Below are positions 33,776 to 43,026 of a stretch of 64,000 bases of DNA, one piece after another. The stretch is from Sphingobacteriaceae bacterium. Its GTDB lineage: Bacteria; Bacteroidota; Bacteroidia; B-17B0; Aurantibacillaceae. The stretch lies in NCBI GenBank assembly GCA_016705695.1, contig JADJLA010000001.1, positions 620,001-684,000 of the forward strand, written 5' to 3'. The notes beneath the pieces were generated by a model. The model saw nothing but the letters and a program-made list of their open reading frames with translations, did not search any database and was not told where the DNA came from. Position 1 is the first letter of the stretch; each line of letters begins with the position of its first letter. Made by a program: the position numbers and the translations under genes.

Positions 33776-35188
33776 TTATTTGGTAAGTAAGACGAATTTC
33801 AGTCCGTGGAACCCATTGATATTTGAAATTGAGTACCCCTTATGAATAAAATATTCATAGATCTCTTTATTAGTCGTTTCGTTATCGAAACCTTGGAATA
33901 GCATGATGTCATTTTCGTAGTGAATGGGTAATTGTTTAAAGTCATTTAAATCGCGAGCTGTAAAGATATTCTTGTTTTGAAGATTGAAATCTCCATTCTT
34001 GTCCATTTTTAAATATTGCTGTCGATCATAATAGTACGTAAATAGACCAAATAGATCTTTTGTATGAATAATTACTGATCTGTTTCTTTGATTTAAATTT
34101 ACATAGTTAGCAACTGATTTAAAATCAAAATCCTTTTTGTAAGTAATTTTTAAATTATAAGAGCCAAAGACCGAGATCAAAATAACTAAGACATAACCGC
34201 TGTTTAAATAAGTGGTAGAAATCGATAAGAATATTAAGCTGAACATTACCGAATAAAGGATGTATCTATCAACAAAAAGTGGGATAAAGAGGCCTATGAT
34301 GAAGTGAATAATAGGAACGGCAATTGAAAGCAACCACAGAAATTGAATCAATCTTTTTTTACTCGCAATTGCATTCCAATATCTATATATGATGAAACAT
34401 AAATAGCCAACAAGAAGGATGTAAAAAAAGTAATGGAAATACATTTTTGTGATAAAGTCGGTTAGATCGGTAAACTCTGCTTTCTTTAGCCAAGCCCTGC
34501 TGGTGGCATTAGGGCTCGTTCCAAGAATCAGTTGAAATTGCCCTTTGGTAAATCTCAAAAAAGCTAAAGCCAAAGAAAATAGTGCTGAAATTGAAAACCA
34601 TTTTAAAGCCGAACGTTCAAAAAGAATAACAATAATGGCCTGTAAAAGCGGAATATAAAAAGTAATGTAATGCGTATATATTAATAAAAAGTTTAGAAGC
34701 CCAAGTACTAATGCCTTTTTAATTGTTGGCGAATCTAAAGAATTCTTGAAACTTATTAGTGTAAGGCAAGCTAGCAAAAGAATTAGACAATAACTTCTTG
34801 CTTCTTGAGAATAATAAAATATAATAGGATGTGAACTAAAAAGAATGATGAAAGCAAAGGAAGATTTCTTGGAAAAATTTTTCCTGATAAAGAGAGCAGA
34901 GATTAGTAATGTTACTGAACAAAGAAGGGCACTAAAGGATCGTAATGCAAACTCTGAGACCCCAAACAATTTAGCCCAGATCCAAAGGCAATAATGATAA
35001 AACGGAGGATTTGAATCCCATTCCGCTTCGTGTTTAATGTGTCCGAAATCAAGAAGTGTGTCTTTCACTGAAATGCTTTCGTCATAACTAAATGGAGCCA
35101 GATCGATCTTATAAAGTCTTAGTATAAGATTGGCAGCGAATGCAATAAAAACGAATAACTTAAAGTTGAAATCCGATAATTTAATCAT
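33776..35188 (-). CDS. Integral-membrane glycosyltransferase (GT39/ArnT-like)
   Basis: About 470 aa from the ATG at 35188 (MIKLSDFNFKLF). A TTG at 35203 would add five residues; the ATG overlaps the upstream stop by eight bases. Ten to twelve hydrophobic helices. The first periplasmic loop carries the acidic motif LAPFSYDESI near 29-38 and later HYCLWIWAKLFGVSEFALRS, with FYYSQEARSY near 128, all typical of PMT/ArnT-type enzymes that move a sugar from polyprenyl phosphate to a protein or lipid on the outer face of the inner membrane. Last gene of a four-gene envelope operon; a role in glycosylating the neighbouring exported proteins is possible. Confidence 0.87.
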   Translation of the reverse strand: MIKLSDFNFKLFVFIAFAANLILRLYKIDLAPFSYDESISVKDTLLDFGHIKHEAEWDSNPPFYHYCLWIWAKLFGVSEFALRSFSALLCSVTLLISALFIRKNFSKKSSFAFIILFSSHPIIFYYSQEARSYCLILLLACLTLISFKNSLDSPTIKKALVLGLLNFLLIYTHYITFYIPLLQAIIVILFERSALKWFSISALFSLALAFLRFTKGQFQLILGTSPNATSRAWLKKAEFTDLTDFITKMYFHYFFYILLVGYLCFIIYRYWNAIASKKRLIQFLWLLSIAVPIIHFIIGLFIPLFVDRYILYSVMFSLIFLSISTTYLNSGYVLVILISVFGSYNLKITYKKDFDFKSVANYVNLNQRNRSVIIHTKDLFGLFTYYYDRQQYLKMDKNGDFNLQNKNIFTARDLNDFKQLPIHYENDIMLFQGFDNETTNKEIYEYFIHKGYSISNINGFHGLKFVLLTK

Positions 35189-36629
35189 GGGCGATGTTAG
35201 CAATAAATTTCAATTTTTTAGATCGCGCCCCTTGTTTTAGAATTGCGAAATAGATCCCGGATTTTTGTATTTGTGGGTCAAAGGAAGCGTTATTTGTGTT
35301 ACCTTCTTTAATTAATTGCCCCGTGACGTTATAAATAGAAATTGTTGTTTCTTCTAATGTAGAATTATGGAAATAGAGTTTATTCTTGTAATAATAGAAT
35401 TCTATTTCATAAGAAGTGTTTGTGTTCTCCTTTATTCCAACAATACTTTGTGCCCCATAAATTGTACTATCTAATTTTATAAGGTATACATCTTCCAAGA
35501 TGGCATCATAACTTTTGCAAGAACCTGTAAGTATATAGCCATTGTCAGAACACATTTCGATATTGAAGATCTCATCATCATCAAAATCCCCATAAGTTGT
35601 TGCTGCTAGATATGTGAAGTCAGGTAGCGTTTTGAATGGTTGGCAATTAAACTTATATAGAGGTTGGTTGACCTTTCTAACCATGCAAAACTCATTCTGG
35701 TTTTTCGTGTTACAAATGGTTGAGAATTTATCCTCATTTGTAGCGCCATTTGTATAGCTAATCGACCCGAGGAATGCGCCACTCAGGTCTGTTCTTACAA
35801 GATAAGAAGTGTATTTTCCGGTCATAGCCAATGATGTATCTAGGGCTCCCGCGAAAACCAACTGATTATTCTTATCCTGCATGAAGTCATAGCATTTTTC
35901 ATTGGTGCTAAAAGACGTTACTGCCTTTGAAAGAATCGAATCTCCATTCAGATTTACTTTGAACAACCAAAAGTCATTGCTTATTCCATCAAGCGTTCTT
36001 GTGCCGCAAAGAGAAATAAATCCATCTGTTGTAGAAATTATTGATGTAAAAATATCATCGTGAGAGTCGCCATACTTTTTTTCCCAAATAATGGATCCGT
36101 TATTTGGATTTATTTTTGAAATGTAACCATCTTTTTTTCCGTACTTAGAGTTGAAGGTGTATCCACAAATCAAAATATTGCCATCTGGAGCAATAATGAT
36201 GTCATTCCCAAAATCCCAATCTAGTCCTCCAAAACTTTGTTGCCAAATAATAGTTCCGTTCTTATCGGTTCTTACTAAATAAACATCGTAGCCACCATTA
36301 CCAATGGATCCGGTATAACCGGTAAAAATAAAACCACTGTCAATAGGGTTAACAACTACAGCTTTAGCTACATCGGCCATAACGCCACCATAGGTTTTAT
36401 CCCAAACTTTTTGCCCCATGCTATCAACCAAAATAAGATAAGCATCAGTTGCACCATAACCAAAACTGCTTGTTGATCCTGCAACAATATAATGGCGTTT
36501 GTAAGTTTCTTTAACGCCGTAACCAATGTCAATACCGGCGCCTCCAAATCTATTATACCATTTAGAAGGTGGCTGAGCGTTTACATTTAAACCCAACACA
36601 ACTAGCAATATGAATAATCCTCTTTTCAT
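35181..36629 (-). CDS. Propeller-repeat protein with T9SS type A sorting domain
   Basis: 482 aa. Signal peptide MKRGLFILLVVLGLNVNAQ. Six or so repeats of WxKxYGG(xxx)D plus G(Y/F)I(x)TGxT (about 25-400) resemble the Kelch/SBBP-like propellers of Bacteroidota secreted proteins. The C-terminal about 75 residues (YKNKLYFHNSTLEETTISIY, NVTGQLIKEG, KSGIYFAILKQGARSKKLKF) form a type A T9SS sorting domain, although the usual 'YPNP' motif is weak. Two bases separate it from the barrel gene upstream. Confidence 0.85.
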   Translation of the reverse strand: MKRGLFILLVVLGLNVNAQPPSKWYNRFGGAGIDIGYGVKETYKRHYIVAGSTSSFGYGATDAYLILVDSMGQKVWDKTYGGVMADVAKAVVVNPIDSGFIFTGYTGSIGNGGYDVYLVRTDKNGTIIWQQSFGGLDWDFGNDIIIAPDGNILICGYTFNSKYGKKDGYISKINPNNGSIIWEKKYGDSHDDIFTSIISTTDGFISLCGTRTLDGISNDFWLFKVNLNGDSILSKAVTSFSTNEKCYDFMQDKNNQLVFAGALDTSLAMTGKYTSYLVRTDLSGAFLGSISYTNGATNEDKFSTICNTKNQNEFCMVRKVNQPLYKFNCQPFKTLPDFTYLAATTYGDFDDDEIFNIEMCSDNGYILTGSCKSYDAILEDVYLIKLDSTIYGAQSIVGIKENTNTSYEIEFYYYKNKLYFHNSTLEETTISIYNVTGQLIKEGNTNNASFDPQIQKSGIYFAILKQGARSKKLKFIANIAHD

Positions 36630-36631
36630 TT

Positions 36632-37885
36632 TTACTTAAACCTTTTGGCAACGCTAAAGAAAACACCTTGTCCATATGCAATTTTTGGAACAATAAATCC
36701 TTGTAAACTATTGCTCCCTAATTTAAAGAACAAATGTTTACCGGTATAATTAATACAAGCACCATAATTAAAACGGGCATAACCACCATAACCAAAATGC
36801 CCTATGAATTTGAATTTTTTGTATTGGTATTCAGGTTCTGCAAAAAAGTAAGGTTTGTAATTGGCATTAAAAATATATCTAAAACCTGTGTTCACTACAA
36901 AATTCATTTTCCCAAAATAGATCTTATTAATTAATACCAAATTGGTTGGGATATTGATATTGAAATTTTCTTTTCGTCCATTCACTAGGTTTTGTAAAAT
37001 GGTATCTTGATTGATCTTATTTAAGGTTGAATCCTTCAGGTCAAGAATGTTCTCTATTTGATAACCTTTAAATGTGATCACCGAATCGCTGCTGTATTGA
37101 ACACTTTTGTTTTGCCAATGAATGAATCCGATATTATTCGCGTTTACTAAAAGAACGCTTTTCTTCCCAACTTTACTTTTGTAAGGCGTTTCAAAAAATA
37201 TGTCAACATTGGCCCCAATCCCATTAAAGCCAAATAAATTCCGGTTGCTGGTATCACTCACGGCTAAATTAAAATTCGAATTCATTTGTATGCTGCTTGC
37301 ATCGGCAGCTGTGTATAAGGAGGCATTGGCACCGGTTTTAAAATAAAATAATTGCTCTCCCTTTAAGAACGAAACAGAACAACCTATTTTTGCAACCGAA
37401 TCTACATGGTGAATGATGGCACCAAATTTTACTTCCTGAAAACGGAGTGCGTTAACGCTGATGTGAGAAATATCGGCAGTTTGTCCTAAAAAACGCTTGT
37501 TGCCATAAAACATCAAACGGTAAAAATCCGAATTAAATGAGGCGTTCAGCACTTCCTGATTCTTGAATCCTACAATAAAATCAAACTTATTATTGCCTTT
37601 AATAAAAGCGGTAGTGCCGTAATTTAAATTAATGCCAAAATTATTTTTCTCCTTTAATTTTTTGTCCGAAGCATCTTTCATTTCAGTGCTTATATATCCG
37701 CCCCAGATCAATTTGTTCATCATGTCGTTCTTTATGGCATTACTTCCTGCTTCGTAATCCACATTTAAAGCAATGCCTCTTCCCATAGAACTGTAATTAA
37801 TGAACTCAGTATTATACTGGGCCTTACCATTAAATACGGTTAGAATTATCAAAAGGTTGAAAGAATATTTAATTATTTGCTTCAA
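36632..37885 (-). CDS. DUF5723-like outer membrane beta-barrel protein
   Basis: 417 aa. Signal peptide ending NGKAQ (about 1-22). The opening YNTEFINYSSMGRGIALNVD and the C-terminal FGYGGYARFNYGACINYTGK, then LFFKLGSNSLQGFIVP, with repeated alternating strands, fit the DUF5723 family, an outer-membrane barrel group of unknown function in Bacteroidota. The start is TTG at 37885, directly after the TAA of the lipoprotein gene (TAATTG), implying coupling. Probably a surface channel or assembly partner for the adjacent lipoprotein or propeller protein. Confidence 0.82.
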   Translation of the reverse strand: MKQIIKYSFNLLIILTVFNGKAQYNTEFINYSSMGRGIALNVDYEAGSNAIKNDMMNKLIWGGYISTEMKDASDKKLKEKNNFGINLNYGTTAFIKGNNKFDFIVGFKNQEVLNASFNSDFYRLMFYGNKRFLGQTADISHISVNALRFQEVKFGAIIHHVDSVAKIGCSVSFLKGEQLFYFKTGANASLYTAADASSIQMNSNFNLAVSDTSNRNLFGFNGIGANVDIFFETPYKSKVGKKSVLLVNANNIGFIHWQNKSVQYSSDSVITFKGYQIENILDLKDSTLNKINQDTILQNLVNGRKENFNINIPTNLVLINKIYFGKMNFVVNTGFRYIFNANYKPYFFAEPEYQYKKFKFIGHFGYGGYARFNYGACINYTGKHLFFKLGSNSLQGFIVPKIAYGQGVFFSVAKRFK

Positions 37886-39472
37886 TTATTTCCGTTTTAC
37901 TTTATAATTAACATCAATAATAATATCAATATCTATCTCGTAAGTGTCTTTTAAACTTATTTCGGGTGGTTGTGGTGTAGGCATAACCAACTTGGCTTTG
38001 AGTTTTATATTCTTACTCTTTTTGATATTCTGCAATTTGGCATTGTCGAACGGGATATATAAACGCTGATAACTTGAAGCGATCACAACATGTTGCGTAT
38101 TTGTGATCCCTTTTGCGATCACATTGTTCCCGGGAACAAATAATGAATCTATCACCACATTTTGATCATTCACCAAATAGGCCTGAAGAATGGCATCAAA
38201 TGGATATCCATTTTTAGCATTGATAATGAAGTTCCCATAATTCACGTTATCTAACTGCTTAAGATTGGTGAAATCTATGGGCGAAACAGTTTGCAGTAAA
38301 AAATTATCCGCTACAAACTTCATGGGAATATTGATATCAGCCAAAACTTTTATACCTGTATTGAAATATGCAAAATCATTAAAGCCTGATGTATTTCCTA
38401 AAGGATTTAAATTGATATTGCCCGAGTAGGTTAGTTTATCAGGTAAATTAGAAATGAAAGGAAGGATATTACTATTATTCTTGTTAAGTGAAATAAGTTT
38501 AATAGTTGGGTTTACCATATTATTAGCTTCAAAAGCTCTATTAATATTGATCGCCGAAAGTTGTTGTGTGCTTAAGGTTATAGAACTTTGATTGATGGTA
38601 TTCAGCGATTTTATATTGGAAAGAGCACCACTAAATTCTGCACCAAATTCGTTGATGATCCTAAAATCCAAAGTAGCATCGCTCAACATAAAATTAGTGG
38701 CATTAAAATTCTTGAAAATATCCAATCGTGCCGTATCAATATTTACCGGCACACTTTGCATTCCAAAATAACCTTTGGCGTATTGAGGAATTATTTCTGT
38801 ATAACTTAATTCAATTTTTGCTCCAGTTCCGGGGTTTGCCACAACGGCATTTGCAATAGGACTTAAGCTTACAGTATAACTTTGTGTAATGGTATTGTAA
38901 TTTGCAGTACCGCCTGCTGTAAGATCAATATCGTAGCCATCCAATGGATATGTTTTTATAAGCGAATTATTTCCCGGTGGAATTGTTTCTGAAATGATCA
39001 ATGGTTGTCCGTATTTTTTTACGCCGGGTAAAATGTACAAAAAATTTAAAGGTTCACTAATAGTGTTGCTATACTTGATCTTTAAATTACCTGTGCGAAT
39101 GATGCCATATTTTAAAGCGATCCCATCTCCCAAACTAAAGGTTAATGGAGTAGGCGGCAAAATGTTCATGCTTTGGCCCGGACTTAACGTAAGCGTAATT
39201 GGAGTAGTGAATGTATTTACAATAGTAGTATCAGGTAATTTTAAAAGCGAATCAACTTTTATATAAGCCACTTCACGATTAACATTCAAATTCAAAATGC
39301 CATTAGCGGAGGTAGTGAACAAACTATCCGTTAAAAAATGTCGAATGTTAAGTTTACTGGAAACAACAGGCCCGGTAATATCTACATCCCAATTAGCCAC
39401 TGTTTCTTTTCTACACGAGAAAAGAGCTAAAATGGCCAGAGAGAGCAATATAAGGACAGATTTTAGACGCAC
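37886..39472 (-). CDS. Large uncharacterised lipoprotein
   Basis: 528 aa. Signal peptide with lipobox (ALFSC, Cys20) after a GTG start at 39472. The rest is beta-rich with repeated patterns of hydrophobic strands separated by Asn/Thr/Pro-rich turns (FTTPITLTLSPGQSMNI; VNIDTARLDIFKNFNATNFM; LPDKLTYSGNINLNPLG). No catalytic motif was recognised. It is the first gene of an operon with a DUF5723 barrel, a T9SS propeller protein and a GT39 enzyme. A perfect -7 box sits four bases before the start. Confidence 0.8.
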   Translation of the reverse strand: MRLKSVLILLSLAILALFSCRKETVANWDVDITGPVVSSKLNIRHFLTDSLFTTSANGILNLNVNREVAYIKVDSLLKLPDTTIVNTFTTPITLTLSPGQSMNILPPTPLTFSLGDGIALKYGIIRTGNLKIKYSNTISEPLNFLYILPGVKKYGQPLIISETIPPGNNSLIKTYPLDGYDIDLTAGGTANYNTITQSYTVSLSPIANAVVANPGTGAKIELSYTEIIPQYAKGYFGMQSVPVNIDTARLDIFKNFNATNFMLSDATLDFRIINEFGAEFSGALSNIKSLNTINQSSITLSTQQLSAININRAFEANNMVNPTIKLISLNKNNSNILPFISNLPDKLTYSGNINLNPLGNTSGFNDFAYFNTGIKVLADINIPMKFVADNFLLQTVSPIDFTNLKQLDNVNYGNFIINAKNGYPFDAILQAYLVNDQNVVIDSLFVPGNNVIAKGITNTQHVVIASSYQRLYIPFDNAKLQNIKKSKNIKLKAKLVMPTPQPPEISLKDTYEIDIDIIIDVNYKVKRK

Positions 39473-39476
39473 TTTT

Positions 39477-39484
39477 CAAATATA
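39477..39484 (-). promoter_or_regulatory. -7 box four bases before the lipoprotein start
   Basis: TATATTTG on the minus strand (39484-39477), a perfect TAnnTTTG, with GTG beginning at 39472. A possible -33 (TTTAG) lies near 39505-39501. Predicts a leaderless mRNA for the four-gene operon. Confidence 0.45.
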
Positions 39485-39573
39485 ACTAAATATATGGCCT
39501 CTAAACGCTAAATTTTAGACAAATAATTATACAAAACCAATGAGTTTTTTGATTAAATTTGAGCCTCTTAATT

Positions 39574-39999
39574 ATGAAACTGAATACCCGGTTTTTTGCC
39601 TCTTGGATACTTGGATCCATCCTTATGTATGCTCTTTTTTACATGTGGCATGGTGTATTTCTTAACGATTTCAAAAAGATCAACTTTCCTTTTACTTGGC
39701 TTATCATTTTTACCAGCGTTGCTTACATCACCATTTCGTTTGTACTTTATGCGGTTTACGAATCAAAACCAATGAAGAACGTTTATAATTTCTTTGTAAG
39801 AGGAGTTTTATCTGGTGCGTTAGTTGGTTTTATTATTTTTATTGTTTCTATAGTTGTTACCATCTCAATTTCGCGCAATCTTAGTGCTGAACATTTAATG
39901 CTCGATTGCATTTGGCAAATGGTTGAGCAAACTATTGGCGGTGTTCTACTTGCCGTGGTTAAGGTTTTTGTTGTGGATCATCGCCACGAAGAGGCTTAA
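39574..39999 (+). CDS. Four-helix integral membrane protein, unknown
   Basis: 141 aa from the ATG at 39574 (MKLNTRFFASWILGS). A TTG 15 bases upstream is in frame but overlaps a TAAATTTG box (39554-39561), so the ATG is preferred. Four membrane helices at about 7-25, 43-63, 78-103 and 115-135; a WHGVF motif follows the first helix and a His-rich end (DHRHEEA) closes it. No family was recognised. It stands alone between divergent units. Confidence 0.75.
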   Translation: MKLNTRFFASWILGSILMYALFYMWHGVFLNDFKKINFPFTWLIIFTSVAYITISFVLYAVYESKPMKNVYNFFVRGVLSGALVGFIIFIVSIVVTISISRNLSAEHLMLDCIWQMVEQTIGGVLLAVVKVFVVDHRHEEA

Positions 40000-40102
40000 C
40001 AGCACTACGTTTAACAAATCGCCGAACTCTTCAATAATACTCCCTAATTTATTTGTTTTTTAAAAAAAAATGTAGTTATTTGTTGGATAACATTTAATTT
40101 GT

Positions 40103-41170
40103 ATGGTTACTACCCTCGACATATCTATTGAAAAAACAACTAAATCAAGAGTTGGAGAATATGATGTAAACGACGTTCCTTTTGGAAAGTGTTTTAGCGA
40201 TCATATGTTTGTTGCTGAATATGCCGATGGGAAATGGCAACAAGCCTATATAAAACCTTATCAAGATATCCCTATGAGTTATGCCATGAGTGCTTTGCAT
40301 TACGGGCAGGCTATTTTTGAAGGAATGAAGGCTTACAAAAATGAAAAAGGTGAAGTTTCTTTATTTCGCCCAGATGCAAATTTTAGGCGCTTAAATAAAA
40401 GCGCCATACGTATGGCAATGCCGGAAGTGCCTGAAGATATTTTCATGAACGGTATTTTTGAATTGTTGCGTTTGGATTCGGCTTGGGTACCTTCTAGCGA
40501 AACGGGAAGTTTGTATATCCGCCCATTTCTTATAGCTACCGACGAAGCTATTGGTGTAAAGGCTAGTGAAACCTATAAATTCATTATAATTACTTGCCCG
40601 GCAGGTAAATACTATACTGAACCTATTAAAGTATTAGTGGAAACAAATTATATCCGCGCTGTAAAAGGTGGAATTGGATTTGTAAAAGCGGCAGGTAATT
40701 ACGGAAGAAGTTTATATCCAACAAAACTAGCGCAGCAAAAAGGATACCAACAAGTAATTTGGACCGATAGCGAAACACATCAATATGTAGAAGAGAGTGG
40801 AACAATGAATTTAATGTTTGTTATTGGTGATACAGTTGTTACTCCGGGATTAAGTGATACAATTTTATCTGGGATTACACGAGATAGCGTTTTAACCCTT
40901 GCGCGCGATTGGGGATTACGCGTTGAAGAACGCAAGATCAGTATTTTCGAAATTATTGAAGCACATGAAAAAGGAATTTTGAAAGAAGCCTTTGGTTGTG
41001 GAACAGCGGCAACCATTGCTCAAATTGTAGGCATTGGTTACAATGGGAAAGATTATCCTTTACCTTCTGTAGAATCACGAAAATTTTCGCCTAAGGTTGA
41101 TGAAACGCTTCGCAATATTCGTAAGGGTAGAGAAAAGGATCAACATCAGTGGATGGTGAAGGTGCCTTAG
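40103..41170 (+). CDS. ilvE: Branched-chain amino acid aminotransferase
   Basis: 355 aa class IV PLP aminotransferase of the longer (BCAT-II) type. Landmarks are LHYGQAIFEGMKAYKNEKG near 66-84, LYIRPFLIATDEAIGV, the PLP lysine in GFVKAAGNYG (Lys195), VEESGTMNLMFV near 233, LSGITRDSVL and EAFGCGTAATI. It converts Leu, Ile and Val to and from their keto acids. Monocistronic, ending in a clear terminator. Confidence 0.96.
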   Translation: MVTTLDISIEKTTKSRVGEYDVNDVPFGKCFSDHMFVAEYADGKWQQAYIKPYQDIPMSYAMSALHYGQAIFEGMKAYKNEKGEVSLFRPDANFRRLNKSAIRMAMPEVPEDIFMNGIFELLRLDSAWVPSSETGSLYIRPFLIATDEAIGVKASETYKFIIITCPAGKYYTEPIKVLVETNYIRAVKGGIGFVKAAGNYGRSLYPTKLAQQKGYQQVIWTDSETHQYVEESGTMNLMFVIGDTVVTPGLSDTILSGITRDSVLTLARDWGLRVEERKISIFEIIEAHEKGILKEAFGCGTAATIAQIVGIGYNGKDYPLPSVESRKFSPKVDETLRNIRKGREKDQHQWMVKVP

Positions 41171-41213
41171 ATAAAATATTCAAGAGCATGATGCGGATCA
41201 ACGCAGAAGAAAT

Positions 41214-41247
41214 AAAAAATCCCTCACAATTTGTGGGGGATTTTTGT
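41214..41247. terminator. Rho-independent terminator after ilvE
   Basis: AAAAATCCC then TCACAA, pairing around a short loop with TTGTGGGGGATTTTT; T-runs follow. It lies between the converging ilvE and barrel genes and can serve both. Confidence 0.8.
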
Positions 41248-41292
41248 TTTTATTTTGTTTGCGGGACATTTTGTTGCGCAAACAAATGCATG

Positions 41293-43020
41293 TTAGAACG
41301 GCACAAACGTTAACCCGATAGTAAAGTTCAAACGTTGCGTAGGATATCTCTCCCAGCGGTTATAACGTTGGTTGGCAATATTGTTTGCCTTTACAAAGAA
41401 ACTCAACATTTTGCTGTAACGATATTCTGCTTCCAAATTCACATCTACTAATCCGTTGATCTGTTTTGGTTGCAACGATGTTGTAACATCAACAACTTGT
41501 GTTTGCACCCATTGTTTTCCGATCACAAAAATATCTCCTCGCACAATGATCTTGCTTTTTAAATTATAGATAGCTGATAAGGTAAGATCGTAATCTGGTT
41601 TATGATACGCACGCGTTAAGTTCTTTGTTTTGTAGATATAATAATTTCCGGTAGCAATAAAATGCATCTTCTCGCGTAACTGATATTTTAAAGCGCCGCT
41701 TACATTCATTACCGATGCATTATCGTATAAAATATTAAAATGATTATATAAAGTATTTGCTCCACTATAATCTATAGTATAAAAATGCAAGCTGTCCATT
41801 TGACTATAACTTCCTTTTACATCATAGCTTGTATTGCTACTTAAATTTCCTTTTAGTCCTAAAAATAAATTATACTTATTATTTGTGTTGGTATAACTAA
41901 GCGTGGTATCAGCAAATGGATTTTCGCCGGTAAGCGATCTCATGCTGTTCTTTATCAATCCGCCCGTTGCACCTGCATAAGGTATTACCATGCTTTCGTA
42001 TACATCGTATTCCACATTTAACTGTGGATATCCATAAAAACGAGTTTTACCTTTGAAATTGTCCAATGTTCCTTTTAAACCTAAAATAGCTTTCCATTTT
42101 TTGCCTTGTGCCTCAAACGCAGGGGCTACAGAGATGATAAGGTCGTTTAATGTATCGTTACTCTGTTTATGATTATAGAAATTAGTGCTAAGGTCAATAT
42201 TTAGTTTTTCTTTATTGATGAATTTTACCAGATTGGCGTTTGCACAAATATTATTCTCAGCTTCTTGATTAAGATTTTGCAAATTGTAAAACGATAAACC
42301 GATGATGTGATTCATATGCGTACTGTCGGTATAATGACTTTGCAATAGCAATTTAGGTTCAATTAATTGATATCGTTGTTTGGTATAATCGTTCTTAAGG
42401 GTGTTTTTATTGGCATTGTATCCATAGTAATGTACAACGTTTCGCGAATAATTCAAGTCACCGTTAAGGGTATGTTTTTTGTAGAATTTTTTTCCGTAAA
42501 CAGTTGCTATATTATCGCTAAATCCTCCAAAACCTGTTGAATCTAGAGTGGAAGAGCTTGAGAAATGTTTAATGCGCGCTCCGTAGGCCATATCGCGTGA
42601 GCGTATATTGCTCACAAAAAATTCGCCGTACGGACTATTATAAAGCGGACCATAACCTACTTTAATAAGCGAGTGGTATAGTTTAGCAAGCGGCTCATTC
42701 TGCATTTTAGCAGATTCGATCTTCTGCACTTCATATTTAGGAAATAATGGATTGCTTGCTATACCGTATTTAATATTGGTAATACGTTTTACGGTGTCTT
42801 TTATATCTGGTTGATCGTTTACTTTATTCGATTCTTTTATTTCGGGTTTAAACGTGCTAAGCGCGTTAAACGTATTATTATTCACATTGGTTTGCGCCAA
42901 TGAAATAGCAACCTGGATCAGGATCAGGAGAATGACCAACACCCAGGTCACAATTTTTTTAACCCTAATTCTTTGGGTTTCCTCGGCCTCAGCCGTTTTG
43001 TAAATTAATTCTGGATCCAT
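41293..43020 (-). CDS. Outer membrane beta-barrel protein (TonB-receptor-like barrel, no plug)
   Basis: 575 aa. Residues 24-43 are a hydrophobic export segment (KIVTWVLVILLILIQVAISL), preceded by an unusually long charged stretch, MDPELIYKTAEAEETQ. The body consists of about 18-20 amphipathic strands with aromatic ends, and the C-terminus (YRYSKMLSFFVKANNIANQ, RYNRWERYPTQRLNFTIGLT) matches the last strands of TonB-dependent receptors. No plug domain or TonB box was seen. It follows the giant TPR gene by six bases, and the two probably act together at the outer membrane. An internal ATT could give a shorter, more normal signal peptide. Confidence 0.82.
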   Translation of the reverse strand: MDPELIYKTAEAEETQRIRVKKIVTWVLVILLILIQVAISLAQTNVNNNTFNALSTFKPEIKESNKVNDQPDIKDTVKRITNIKYGIASNPLFPKYEVQKIESAKMQNEPLAKLYHSLIKVGYGPLYNSPYGEFFVSNIRSRDMAYGARIKHFSSSSTLDSTGFGGFSDNIATVYGKKFYKKHTLNGDLNYSRNVVHYYGYNANKNTLKNDYTKQRYQLIEPKLLLQSHYTDSTHMNHIIGLSFYNLQNLNQEAENNICANANLVKFINKEKLNIDLSTNFYNHKQSNDTLNDLIISVAPAFEAQGKKWKAILGLKGTLDNFKGKTRFYGYPQLNVEYDVYESMVIPYAGATGGLIKNSMRSLTGENPFADTTLSYTNTNNKYNLFLGLKGNLSSNTSYDVKGSYSQMDSLHFYTIDYSGANTLYNHFNILYDNASVMNVSGALKYQLREKMHFIATGNYYIYKTKNLTRAYHKPDYDLTLSAIYNLKSKIIVRGDIFVIGKQWVQTQVVDVTTSLQPKQINGLVDVNLEAEYRYSKMLSFFVKANNIANQRYNRWERYPTQRLNFTIGLTFVPF

Positions 43021-43026
43021 TTATGT

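Noticed and set aside
40079..40101. Promoter-like TTTG and TTAATTTG before ilvE
   Set aside because: The spacing is only 11 nt and the -7 box lacks the A of TAnnTTTG, so it does not fit the promoter class.
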